From the NCBI GenBank assembly GCA_964426655.1, contig CAYRQT010000026.1, positions 1 through 28,727 on the forward strand: a stretch of 28,727 nt of DNA. The letters run 5' to 3'. Below, in pieces: positions 15,366 to 23,712 of the stretch. The notes beneath the pieces are model-generated. The model saw nothing but the letters and a program-made list of their open reading frames with translations, searched no databases and had not been told where the DNA came from. Each line of letters starts with the position of its first letter. The first letter of the stretch is position 1. Both the position numbers and the translations under genes were made by a program. This DNA is from RGIG8306 sp964426655. GTDB lineage: Bacteria > Bacillota > Clostridia > Lachnospirales > Lachnospiraceae.

Positions 15366-15711
15366 TTAGCGCACCTTTTCCCACAGGCTTTCGTACCAAA
15401 ACAGTACTTTTTCTTCCTCTTCCTTTATATTTTCCCCCCGGAATTTTTTGGCCTTTAACTGGGCTGCGTAAAAGAGGCCATTTTTGTCTGACAAATCCAT
15501 CCCGGCCAGGCAGGTCACATAGAGGACAATTTCCTTGGTGTCCCTGTCCACATTCCCTTCCGCCAAAACGGTAAAACAACGATTCCACAGCCTGACAGCA
15601 CACTTCCATTCCCAAAAAAGTCTCCCCGTCAAAGTCATACTGGGGACCAAATAACCGGCTTGCATTCAGCAACACCTCCGCTAGCAGTTCAAAGCAGCTG
15701 TATTTTTCCAT
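15366..15711 (-). pseudogene. Small unrecognised gene, frameshifted
   Basis: A gene of about 115 codons in two frames. It starts at ATG 15711 with AGGAGG seven bases upstream and reads MEKYSCFELLAEVLLNAS and so on to VESLFYRF. Near 15567-15570 the sensible reading moves to another frame, continuing LAEGNVDRDTKEIVLYVTC to SLWEKVR and TAA at 15366. The switch lies at a run of four T (CGTTTTGG); losing one base restores a single frame. In the first frame the downstream reading becomes basic, low-quality sequence, which argues against it. The start lies two bases after the stop of the preceding small gene. I do not recognise a family. The frameshift may be real or a sequencing error. Confidence 0.6.
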
Positions 15712-15713
15712 AT

Positions 15714-16046
15714 TCACGCCTCCTTTTTCAGATAAATGGTGGCATTCCGTATAACGGTGCCGTTAATGAGCGGCACAAACTCTATTACCGAGCAGGCCCG
15801 CAAAGCAACGGCCAGTTTCCTGGTCTGGGTAGTTTCCAGCACAATGCCATTCACAGCGGTGTTCCAGCTGGGAAAAAAGACGTTATCTTCTTCCTACTTA
15901 AACAACACCCCCTCCCCTTTCAGCGCGTCGTACAGGGTTTCTCCCACTGCCCGGTACACACGGCGCACCTGAATGGGGTCAGCTTCATAGTCAAAGATCC
16001 CCTTTTCTGCCATCTCTTCCAACAATTCATCCCCTTCTTTTTCCAT
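15714..16046 (-). pseudogene. Small unrecognised gene with in-frame TAG
   Basis: A 110-codon frame starting at ATG 16046, with AAAGGAG five bases upstream. It encodes an acidic N-terminal helical part (MEKEGDELLEEMAEKGIFDY), then meets TAG at 15894-15896 after LKGEGVLFK. Beyond the stop the same frame continues as good coding sequence (EEDNVFFPSWNTAVNGIVLE and, near the end, NGTVIRNATIYLKKEA) to TGA at 15714. The downstream frame has normal amino-acid composition, so I take this as one gene broken by a nonsense change, plausibly CAG to TAG. It couples to the frameshifted small gene after it. No family recognised. Confidence 0.6.
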
Positions 16047-16111
16047 TTTTTCTCCTTTCCTGCAGGTAGTGTTCCACACTTTGTACCCCAAAAGGTACTA
16101 CTCCTGATTTT

Positions 16112-16150
16112 TCCACAAAAAAAAGAGGTTCCCCTCTTCTTTTTTGTGGA
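16112..16150. terminator. Bidirectional terminator-like hairpin
   Basis: TCCACAAAAAAAAGAGG (16112-16128) pairs with the near-perfect complement ending at 16150 around a tiny loop, with T runs in both directions. It lies between the TetR relic and the small gene pair, and probably terminates the TetR transcript. Confidence 0.7.
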
Positions 16151-16209
16151 CTGCATTTTCTGTTTACATTAGGTACCCGCAACCTGCCAGTCTGGAGTTG
16201 CAAATCCCA

Positions 16210-16757
16210 TTATTCGTCCCGTAGCACGTAGCGACAGATCATATCCGTCAGCTCCTCCATTACCTTTTCCTCATCATAAACACATCCCAAAAAAACCATT
16301 TCATGTACAAAGGTCTATATGGTGCTACTGATGATAAAGGCCGCTGTCTCCTTATTGCTAATGCGCAGCCGGGAGGCATAGGGCTCTAAAAGCACCAGCA
16401 CCCGCGCCTGCACGAACTGATGATTTTATTCTTCTGCCACATAAAATTCATCGTCCATGGCCGAAAGGGCATGAATTTCTTTCTGAAAAGCCTTCTGATA
16501 CTGGTGTTCCTTCATCAATAGGCGGATGTATATGGCCAGAAGCTGACGGGGCGGGCAATCTTCTGGTACTGTCAGATTTTCTATTTTTTGAAAAACATCC
16601 TGGTACAGTTCCTCTACAGCTTCCAGATAAACCGCTTTTTTATCTGAAAAATAGGCATAGAAGGTCCCGATGGATACGCCCGCCTCCCGGGCAATGTCAT
16701 TGCTGCTGGTGTTAAAATATCCCTTTTCTCCAAACAGCCGCACTGCCGCTTCTTTTC
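16210..16757 (-). pseudogene. TetR-family regulator, 5'-truncated with two in-frame stops
   Basis: The frame from about 16757 to TAA at 16210 encodes a TetR repressor. The HTH is clear: AAVRLFGEKGYFNTSSNDIA then REAGVSIGTFYAYFSDKKA. The first 10-15 residues and the start codon are missing; upstream the sequence becomes a helicase fragment on the other strand. TAA at 16426-16428 (after DDEFYVAEE) and TAG at 16315-16317 (after IISSTI) interrupt the ligand-binding domain, and coding-like sequence continues after each (NHQFVQARVLVLLEPYASRL; TFVHEMVFLGCVYDEEKVME). Both stops are one C-to-T change from Gln codons. The gene is clearly dead unless assembly errors are invoked. Confidence 0.85.
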
Positions 16758-17281
16758 ATAAGGCCAAAGGTCGGGAATTTGACGCTGTTTTTCTGCTGCT
16801 AAACCAGACTCGCCTGGATGCAGAAACCAGCCGTGCCCTCTATGTGGGCATGACCCGGGCCAAAGAAATGCTATGTATTCACTTTAATCATTTGTTCTTC
16901 CTTTTTGAAAAAAGCGAAGACATTTCTCTGGAAACAGACAACACCCTATATCCGTCCCCTGATGAACAGGTCCATTTCCTAGGCCACCGGGATGTCTTTC
17001 TGGATTATTTTAAAGGTGTCAGCCCGGAGATTTCCCGTCTGTGCAGCGGAGATCAGCTTGTGGTATCTCAAAATGCTCTGCTGGCCCCTTTCCCGGAGGG
17101 TGAAAAAAGAGTATTAATTTTTTCTTCAGAATACAACAAACGGCATAAGGCCCTGCTTTCCAGGGGATATTCTTCTGTGAAAGCAAAGGTGCGTGCCATT
17201 GTGGTATGGGAAAATCAAAATGACAACTGCCTCTATCCCATCATACTGCCGGAAATCTGGTATCAGAAACAACAAAACTGA
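16751..17281 (+). pseudogene. C-terminal fragment of a UvrD/RecQ-type DNA helicase
   Basis: About 175 residues open to TGA at 17279-17281. It begins inside motif V (FHKAKGREFDAVFLLLN) and contains motif VI (RALYVGMTRAKEML), the ATP-binding Arg motif of superfamily 1 helicases. The tail (VFLDYFKG, LVVSQNALL, VLIFSSEYNKRHKALLSRGY, IILPEIWYQ) resembles the C-terminus of very large clostridial RecQ/UvrD-fusion helicases. All upstream parts (Walker A, motifs Ia-IV) are missing. It meets the 5' end of the TetR relic head-on at about 16751-16757. No start codon or promoter, so not functional. Confidence 0.85.
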
Positions 17282-17300
17282 TATATGTTGTTTTTTCGCC

Positions 17301-18127
17301 TCACCGAAACTCGATCTGTATGATCTGGGCCAGATGGCTCCGGTCATACAGTCGAAAAATGCCCCGGGTCAGGGGACTCCATCGTTTATCCAGGGGACGA
17401 TAGCCGGCCATGTATTTTTTACGCCTGACACTTTTAAATTCTCTGCACCAGCCGGCTATTTCTGCCTCCCCTTTCTTAACGCTGAAATAAGTGCCCACCT
17501 GGTCTATCTTAGCCGCCTTCAGCCAGGTTCTGCTCATTAGCCAAATTCCCAGAGGGGTTGTGGCGTCGAAGGCAATCCGCCCTCCGGGAAAACGGGCAGC
17601 CATGGCACACAGTATGGTTTGTACCTGTTCCTTCAGAAAGTAGTAGAACACGCCCCCAGCCACAAAAACAATGCCCTCTTCCGGACGAAAAGCAATTTCG
17701 TCAAACCAGGACAGATCTGTCAGGTCACAGGGTACATTTTTTTCCCGCTCCCCAGGGGACAGCAATTGGTTTCTCACCTCAATGACATCCGGAAAATCCA
17801 GATTATACCCGAAAGCCATTCCATTGTCGGTTTGGGAAAAAGTGGTATCCAGCCCGCAGCCCAGGTTCACCACGCATGCCCGTGGATGGGGCGCCAGATA
17901 TGCCTTTACCTCGCAGCATAAATCATATTGTCGAATGCCGGCCTGCAAAGCGCCAAACAAGGGCACCCGCTTCCCCCTTTTTCGAAATCATAATCAATGC
18001 TGTCAATCAGGGACTGGCAGGCCTCATCTGCAAACAGATCCGGATAGTGATCCATACAAATTTTTCTGGCATATAAAGGGATGACCAGGGTTTCCTGTAC
18101 TGTGTTGGGTTCAATAGGGTGTTTCAA
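17301..18127 (-). pseudogene. SAM-dependent methyltransferase (Ppm1/LCM-like), frameshifted
   Basis: The intact family member would be about 275 residues. The first frame, starting at TTG 18127 with AAGGAG just upstream, reads KHPIEPNTVQETLVIPLYAR and continues to SIDYDFEK. Just after this a run of five G at about 17980 appears to be one base short; the rest (VPLFGALQAGIRQYDLCCEV, the SAM-binding NLGCGLDTTF, NLDFPDVIEVRNQLL, GVFYYF, IAFDATT) is in the next frame to 17301. A sixth G restores one frame. The family resembles leucine carboxyl methyltransferases, but its substrate in bacteria is unknown. It sits 28 bases after the cyclodeaminase relic, so both were once one operon. Confidence 0.85.
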
Positions 18128-18155
18128 TGTTCTCCTTTCAAAGATGCATGCCCCG

Positions 18156-18938
18156 CTATTCACAGAAAATCTTAGCACAGGTAACATCCTCTATGGCCAT
18201 TCCGAGGGCATCAAATATGGTTATTTCCTCCTCGCTTTTTCTTCCGTCACATGTTTCGGACAGAATCATACCCAAGGTTCCCCGAATATGTGAATCCTCT
18301 ATCAGTCCCTCCGATCGGGGAATTAAGAATTCACCGCATTCCTGCTTCATTGCTTCAATAGAATCTGCAAAAAGTGCGCTATGAGCCACCAGTTTAGAAG
18401 TAAGTTCTCTGGCGGTTGGCGTAAAGGCTCCTACCGCATTAATGTGACAACCTGGATGAATCCATTCTTCTTCCAGGTAAGGCTCCCGGCTGGGTGTGAG
18501 GGTACAGATGATATCACTTTCCCGAACTGCATCCTGCACGTTAGCGCATACCCTGACTGGTACATGGAAATGAACTTCTGCCCACTGTTTAAAGTCTTCT
18601 GCATGAGATAAAACAGTATCATACACAGTAACCAGCTCCAGCTTTCGAACAAGAGCTATGGCCTCCATGTGGGAATAGGCCTGGGCACCCGCTCCAATTA
18701 ACGCCAAATGTTTTGCCCCTTTAAGGGCAAGCAAATCTGTAGCAACACCGCTTACAGCCCCGGTTCGGATTTTTGTAATGCTCATGGCATCTGCCAGTCC
18801 CAGGGGCACACCATGCACTGCATCAAATATCATAACATAACCGGCATGGGAATGGTAAGGGGTTCCTGCATTATATTTGCAGGCATCCAGTATTTTGGCC
18901 CCAAAATATTTTCCATCTCCAATCCATGCAGGTTTCAT
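18156..18938 (-). pseudogene. Ornithine cyclodeaminase/mu-crystallin family, N-terminus missing
   Basis: Codes for about 260 residues from MKPAWIGDGKYFGAKI to the stop; intact family members have about 320. Present are SITKIRTGAVSGVATDLLAL, the NAD-binding GAGAQAYSHM, and the conserved DSIEAMKQECGEF. The missing first 55-60 residues carry part of the substrate-binding fold. There is no ribosome binding site before the first ATG; immediately upstream the sequence becomes the coding region of an oligopeptide-binding protein in another frame. The family interconverts imino acids or deaminates ornithine to proline; exact substrate is open. The gene is probably not expressed as a full protein. Confidence 0.85.
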
Positions 18939-20527
18939 TATACAACGGAACAAACGCATATTCGTTTAACAGCGCCTCTTCCACCTTTGCCACCTTTTCA
19001 TAATAAGCAACAGACTGGAAATCCTCTGACTCTGCATCCTCCAGGAGAGTTGAAATATCTGTTGTCCATCCTTCGGTAAAGAAACCATAGTCTCCATCCG
19101 GCGTAAAGGACCTGATAATATCCAGTGGCGTTACAGAGCATCCCAGAGAAATCATAAAGAAATCATACTCGCCTGTATAAAATCTCTGAATGGCTGTTGC
19201 AATGGGATACTGGGCAAACTGAATGCTGGTTATGCCAAGGACCTGTTTCCATGTGTCCACAATGGTCTCTCCCAGCAGCTTCATATCATCTCTCTCAAAT
19301 GAAATATAAGTCATTTGCGGAAGCTCAGAAACATCACTGTATCCCAACTCTTCCAGTGCTTTGCTCAAATATTCCTTAGCCAAAGTTACATCTCCTTGAA
19401 TGGGGGCTGTGTCGATGGTATAGTCTTCAATGTATTTTCCCGTCGTCCCCGGATAATTTGAGCTGACAGCCCGGTTTGTTCCTACAAACCCACTGCTGAC
19501 TGCACTTCCGATGGCTTCTCTGTCCAGTGCATAGGTTAAAGCTTTTCTAAAGTTTGCATTGCTCATCACCTCCGCGGTTTCTTCTGTAGCTCCCCCTTCT
19601 TTCATCCAAAGGAACATCTCATTATTGGATTCATAGGTGTCCACATAGTCACTGATGGTGCTGACATAGTTCGTATCCACTTTACTCAGTATATCCAACT
19701 CCCCATTTTCAAACATGCTTACCTTGGTATTGGCAGAATCAATCTGGTAAACCATAATGGTTTTCATCGGGAACTCATCTTCTGCATTCCACCAGTTGTC
19801 ATTTTTCTCAAAAGTCATGCTGGTCTCTACTGTGTATTCCGTAAGCGTATAGGGCCCTGAATATAAGGTGCTTTCAGGGGTCGTGCCATAGGTCTCCCCA
19901 CATTTTTCGTAAAATTCCTGTGTGACAGGATAGACCGGATACAGGGCCAGCTTGGTGATAAAAGCAGAATCCGCCTCAGCCAGCGTAATTTCCAAGGTAC
20001 TCTCATCCAATGCCTTGATCCCTACTTCATCTGCACTGCCTTCTCCTGCATTATAAGCTTCAGCCCCCTGAATGCCCAGATAATTAGTGTAATCAGCTGC
20101 ACCGGTATCCGGACCAATGTACTTTAGCATGGCATAGGCAAAATCCTCTGCAGAAATTGCAGTACCATCCGAATAGGTAAGCCCATCCCGTAATGTAAAG
20201 GTATAGGTTTTGCCATCTTCCGAAACAGTATAGGATGCGGTGGCATCATTTTCCACAGCACCGTCATAGTATCTGACCAGTGCACTCATGACCAGATACA
20301 TGGCATCCTGATCATTGGTGGCCTGAGAGGCAAACTGGTTAAAGGTAAGGGCAATCCCTCCTGCAACACGAATGGTATCCTCTGCAGTTTCTCCTGTTGC
20401 CGAAGTTTCTTCTCCTCCTGACGCTTCTTCTGTTTTACTGTCATCATTTGTATAGGTGTTACAGCCGGCCAGGACGGTCACCGTCATTGCACAAATGAGC
20501 AGCAGGGCTAATACTCTTTTTTTTCAT
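18871..20527 (-). pseudogene. Oligopeptide ABC transporter binding lipoprotein, broken at both ends
   Basis: An OppA-type (family 5) extracellular solute-binding protein of about 550 codons. The signal peptide should read MKKRVLALLLICAMTVTVLA followed by lipobox Cys (GCNTY), but the run of A after the ATG at 20527 has eight A instead of seven, putting the ATG out of frame; an in-frame TGA precedes the first sensible codon. Mature-domain signatures (DAMYLVMSALVRYYDG, YTFTLRDGLTYSDGT, FRKALTYALDREAI) are intact. At the 3' end EEALLNEYAFVPLY is followed by out-of-frame cyclodeaminase sequence and a stop; the last 30-40 residues are lost. Permease and ATPase genes are absent. Deletion between this gene and the cyclodeaminase is the simplest explanation. 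Confidence 0.85.
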
Positions 20528-20768
20528 CTCATCTCTGTCCTCCTCATGATGATTCTGCTTTAGGATTTACAGCAGCTTGATTTCTCATGTATACAATGAT
20601 CATTATACAAAAAATGCAAGGATATACTCTCCCTGCATCATTGCATTCCACTTAAAATGTATCATTGTACCAACCTAGGTTCATATTGGTCCAAAACAAA
20701 CATATTGTCACTTTAAATTGATTTTTTGTCAATTTATTTCATAAATATTCCACTTTATATTAAAAGCC
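20528..20768 (-). promoter_or_regulatory. Upstream region of the oppA relic with inverted repeats
   Basis: Contains the palindrome AATGATCATT (20595-20604) flanked by GTATAC and ATAC. TACAATGAT at 20592-20600 recurs inverted as ATCATTGTA at about 20661-20669, suggesting paired binding sites. TATAAT on the minus strand overlaps this palindrome. No gene found. Confidence 0.45.
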
Positions 20769-21674
20769 CTAATCATCATTTTTCAGCGCTATCCTTATTT
20801 TCATCATCAGATGGTACCACTCCAAATACGCTTCTGCATGCTGACTCCCTTTCAGATACACAAAATGGAATGCCCTTTTTGCCTGAAAATCCTGCATCTG
20901 CACTGCCTCTAATCTCCCGGCCGCCAGCTCTTTTTCCGCCACCACCCGGTACAAAAAAGCAATGCCCAGATTATCCTCCGTCAGTTTCTTAATCACATTC
21001 ATATTTCCGATGACACATACATTCTGAAAGCTCTCAGCAGAATGGTGATTTTCCCTTAAAATCTGTTCCAGAATTTCCCGTGTACCGGATCCCTCTTCCC
21101 GAAGCAACAGCCTTTCCTGAAATAAACGGCTCCAGTCCACCTTCTTTTGGGCCAGGGGAGACCGGGGGCTGCAGACCGCCAAAAAAGGCTCTTCTGAAAA
21201 CAATTCCCAGCCATATTTTTCCTTATCAAAAAACCCCTCAATTAAGGCAAAGGCAATCTCCCCTTCCTGTAATTTTTCCAGCAGCACCCTAGTGTTATGA
21301 ATCTGCATGTGCAAACGGGCCTTAGGAGACATACTAAGGAGCTGCTCCAGAACGGAAGGCATCACATATTCCCCAATGCTTAAGGTGGCTCCAAAGTGCA
21401 TATCCGTATAAGGGGCCTGCAGATGCTCTAGCGTATGCAGCAGATGAATGCTGTCCGCATTGACCCGGCTGACAAAAGCATAGAGTGCCTTTCCCCGTAA
21501 TGTGGGACGAAGACTGCCTTCCTCTCTTGTAAACAATTTCCCTCCATACTCTTTTTCCAGAAATTTTATGTGCTGGGATACTGCGGACTGGGTAATGCAC
21601 AATGTTTCGGCCGCTTTTGTAAAGCTGCCGATCTGATACACGGCCAGAAAGCTTTTGTGGCGAAAATCAATCAT
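20769..21674 (-). CDS. LysR-family transcription regulator
   Basis: A 301-residue LysR regulator. The N-terminal winged HTH (1-62) includes FLAVYQIGSFTKAAETLC, ITQSAVSQHIKFLEKEYG and KLFTRE; the rest is a periplasmic-binding-type effector domain (about 90-295) ending ...MMKIRIALKNDD. It is divergent from the YeiH-type gene with a 117-base intergenic region carrying a strong inverted repeat. LysR proteins next to yeiH-like genes (YeiE, CysL types) commonly control that gene, with a sulfur-related effector in known cases. The start has GGAGGAGGGAGG directly upstream, an unusually long and close Shine-Dalgarno stretch. Confidence 0.94.
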   Translation of the reverse strand: MIDFRHKSFLAVYQIGSFTKAAETLCITQSAVSQHIKFLEKEYGGKLFTREEGSLRPTLRGKALYAFVSRVNADSIHLLHTLEHLQAPYTDMHFGATLSIGEYVMPSVLEQLLSMSPKARLHMQIHNTRVLLEKLQEGEIAFALIEGFFDKEKYGWELFSEEPFLAVCSPRSPLAQKKVDWSRLFQERLLLREEGSGTREILEQILRENHHSAESFQNVCVIGNMNVIKKLTEDNLGIAFLYRVVAEKELAAGRLEAVQMQDFQAKRAFHFVYLKGSQHAEAYLEWYHLMMKIRIALKNDD

Positions 21675-21726
21675 CCTCCCTCCTCCTTTTATTATTTTAA
21701 ATTATAATAACTGTATTTTTTATAAT

Positions 21727-21758
21727 TTGATTTTAAGTTCTTATGGTTTTAAAATCAA
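21727..21758. promoter_or_regulatory. LysR-type operator between the divergent genes
   Basis: TTGATTTTAA (21727-21736) and TTAAAATCAA (21749-21758) form a perfect 10-bp inverted repeat with a 12-base spacer. It contains the T-N11-A arrangement of LysR sites and lies 34-65 bases upstream of the membrane-protein gene. Confidence 0.75.
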
Positions 21759-21791
21759 TAGGAATTTAAATGAAACAACAGGGAGAAGATT

Positions 21792-22823
21792 ATGATGCTT
21801 AAAAAATATGTACCAGGTGTGCTGATCAGTTTACTTATTGCCCTTGTCGCCTGGATGCTTGGCCACGTCTTTCCGGTCATCGGCGGCCCGGTACTGGCCA
21901 TTCTGATTGGCATGCTCCTTGCAGCACTGGGGCAGAAACGAGACTGTTTTGAGGCAGGGCTGCGCTTTACTTCCAAAAAGATTTTACAATATGCCGTTAT
22001 TTTGCTGGGATTCGGCCTGAATCTTACCACCATTGTCCAGGTAGGAAAACAGTCTCTTCCCATTATTATCAGCACCATCACCATTTCCCTGCTGCTGGCC
22101 TGGCTGCTCCACCGTCTGCTAAAGGTTCCCGGAAAAATTTCTGTTCTGATTGGCGTGGGATCCTCCATCTGCGGCGGGTCCGCCATCGCCGCCACTGCTC
22201 CTGTCATTGAGGCCGATGATGAGGAAATTGCCCAGGCCATGTCCGTCATCTTTTTCTTTAACGTGCTGGCCGCCATCCTGTTCCCCTCCTGGGGCAGTCT
22301 ATTAGGCTTTGACACCACCAGCGGAAATGCCTTCGGCATCTTTGCCGGAACCGCCATCAATGACACCTCTTCCGTAACCGCTGCCGCCTCTACCTGGGAC
22401 AGCCTGTATCATCTGGGCTCATCCACACTGGACACGGCCGTAACGGTTAAGCTGACCCGGACGCTGGCCATCATTCCCATCACACTGGCTCTGGCTTTTT
22501 ACAGGGTAAAGAAAAATGGCACAGGCAAAAACGGTGAAAAGATTCGCATCCGGCAAATTTTTCCTTTTTTTATTCTGTGGTTCATTCTGGCTTCCGTCCT
22601 GACCACCCTGCTCCCCTACGTGGGTGTTTCTGCCTCTGTTTTTACCCCATTGAAAACTCTGAGTAAATTTTTTATTGTCATGGCCATGGGGGCCATCGGT
22701 CTGAACACCAACATCATCAAACTAATCAAAACCGGCGGGAAGCCGCTGCTGATCGGTCTTGGCTGCTGGGCAGGCATTACCGGCGTCAGCCTACTGATGC
22801 AGCATCTTCTGGGGCTGCTTTGA
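21792..22823 (+). CDS. YeiH/UPF0324-family membrane protein, putative sulfate-type exporter
   Basis: A 343-residue integral membrane protein of the YeiH (Cons_hypoth698, PSE) family with about ten transmembrane helices. Typical conserved stretches are GGPVLAILIGMLLAAL, the ILLGFGLNLTTI segment, GVGSSICGGSAIAATAPVI around residues 120-140, and GTAINDTSSVTAA. The family is thought to export sulfur-containing compounds such as sulfite or sulfonate breakdown products, but transport has been shown for few members. The RBS GGGAGAAG lies before ATG at 21792 (a second ATG follows at 21795). The divergent LysR gene is the probable regulator. Confidence 0.92.
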   Translation: MMLKKYVPGVLISLLIALVAWMLGHVFPVIGGPVLAILIGMLLAALGQKRDCFEAGLRFTSKKILQYAVILLGFGLNLTTIVQVGKQSLPIIISTITISLLLAWLLHRLLKVPGKISVLIGVGSSICGGSAIAATAPVIEADDEEIAQAMSVIFFFNVLAAILFPSWGSLLGFDTTSGNAFGIFAGTAINDTSSVTAAASTWDSLYHLGSSTLDTAVTVKLTRTLAIIPITLALAFYRVKKNGTGKNGEKIRIRQIFPFFILWFILASVLTTLLPYVGVSASVFTPLKTLSKFFIVMAMGAIGLNTNIIKLIKTGGKPLLIGLGCWAGITGVSLLMQHLLGLL

Positions 22824-22890
22824 ACCCTGTGCCACAGGAAAGGCCTGCAGATTACTTTGTAACCTGATTACAGAATTCCCTGTATTTCTC

Positions 22891-22899
22891 TGCTATACT
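22891..22899 (+). promoter_or_regulatory. Extended -10 promoter of the peroxiredoxin gene
   Basis: TGC-TATACT (22891-22899) matches an extended -10, 40 bases upstream of the start codon. Just upstream lies the imperfect dyad TACAG-n6-CTGTA (about 22869-22884), a possible operator. Confidence 0.6.
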
Positions 22900-22939
22900 T
22901 CCCTCATAAAACAAATGCAAACACGAAAGGAGAAATGTA

Positions 22940-23617
22940 ATGGAAGAAATGCAGACAACAAGAATGCCGTTAATTGGGGATCAGGCCCCTTCGTTTACCG
23001 CCGTAACCACCCAGGGAGAGATTCATTTTCCCGGAGACTATAAAGGAAAATGGGTCATCCTGTTTTCCCATCCCGCAGATTTTACCCCCGTATGCACCAC
23101 AGAATTTATGACCTTTGCCTCCATGGCAGATGAATTCAAAGCCCTGAACACAGAACTGGTGGGGCTGTCCGTGGATTCTCTTTACGCCCATATTGCCTGG
23201 CTGAGAAAAATCCAGGATCTGGAATGGAATGGCAAAAAGAATGTGGAAGTCAAATTCCCCCTCATTGAAGATATCCGGATGGAGGTGGCCAAAAAATATG
23301 GCATGATTCAGCCCGGCCAGTCCAACACCCAGGCCGTGCGGGCCGTTTTCGTGGTAGATCCGGAAGGAAAAATTCGTACTATCCTGTACTATCCTCTTTC
23401 CACAGGCCGGAATTTTGATGAGATTAAGCGAATCATTCTGGCCCTGCAAAAAGCAGATACTGAAAATGTGGCCACGCCTGCAGACTGGCGCCCCGGTGAG
23501 GATGTGATTGTACCCACTGCCGGTTCCTGCGGCACGGCCAAAGAAAGAATGGACAACCAGAGTGATGACCAATACTGTCTGGACTGGTTCATGTGTTTTA
23601 AACGTGAGAAGAAATAA
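22940..23617 (+). CDS. Prx6-type peroxiredoxin
   Basis: A 225-residue thiol peroxidase that reduces hydrogen peroxide and organic peroxides in the cytoplasm. The peroxidatic cysteine is C52 in SHPADFTPVCTTEF, and the family's second signature AVRAVFVVDPEGKIR is near residues 133-147. The C-terminal extension (DWRPGEDVIVPTA) is of the Prx6/AhpC-TSA group. Further cysteines occur near the end (GSCGTAKERM, YCLDWFMC) and could act as resolving residues, so it may work as a 2-Cys enzyme. AAAGGAG lies seven bases upstream of ATG. Monocistronic, with its own promoter and terminator. Confidence 0.95.
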   Translation: MEEMQTTRMPLIGDQAPSFTAVTTQGEIHFPGDYKGKWVILFSHPADFTPVCTTEFMTFASMADEFKALNTELVGLSVDSLYAHIAWLRKIQDLEWNGKKNVEVKFPLIEDIRMEVAKKYGMIQPGQSNTQAVRAVFVVDPEGKIRTILYYPLSTGRNFDEIKRIILALQKADTENVATPADWRPGEDVIVPTAGSCGTAKERMDNQSDDQYCLDWFMCFKREKK

Positions 23618-23641
23618 TTTCTTCTGATCCAATTTCCCCTG

Positions 23642-23685
23642 AAAAAGGGCAGATCCCGACTTCAAAGCCGGGACTGCCCTTTTTC
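23642..23685. terminator. Bidirectional intrinsic terminator between peroxiredoxin and ABC genes
   Basis: AAAAAGGGCAG-a-TCCCG pairs with CGGGA-C-TGCCCTTTTT around a short loop (one bulged A), followed by T runs in both directions between convergent genes. Confidence 0.9.
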
Positions 23686-23712
23686 TTTTGGGAAACAATG
23701 GGATCCGACTGC

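Noticed and set aside
16112..16150. Repeat unit or CRISPR-like element
   Set aside because: A single T-flanked hairpin without copies elsewhere in the window; it fits an intrinsic terminator.
16315..16428. Stop-codon recoding (TAG/TAA read as Gln), as in some phages
   Set aside because: TAG is the natural stop of iscR and pyk and TAA of the peroxiredoxin gene in this same window, and the interruptions occur only in the damaged zone.
18871..18942. A natural OppA C-terminus (NETCMDWRWKIF...)
   Set aside because: These residues are cyclodeaminase DNA read out of frame, not a family C-terminus.
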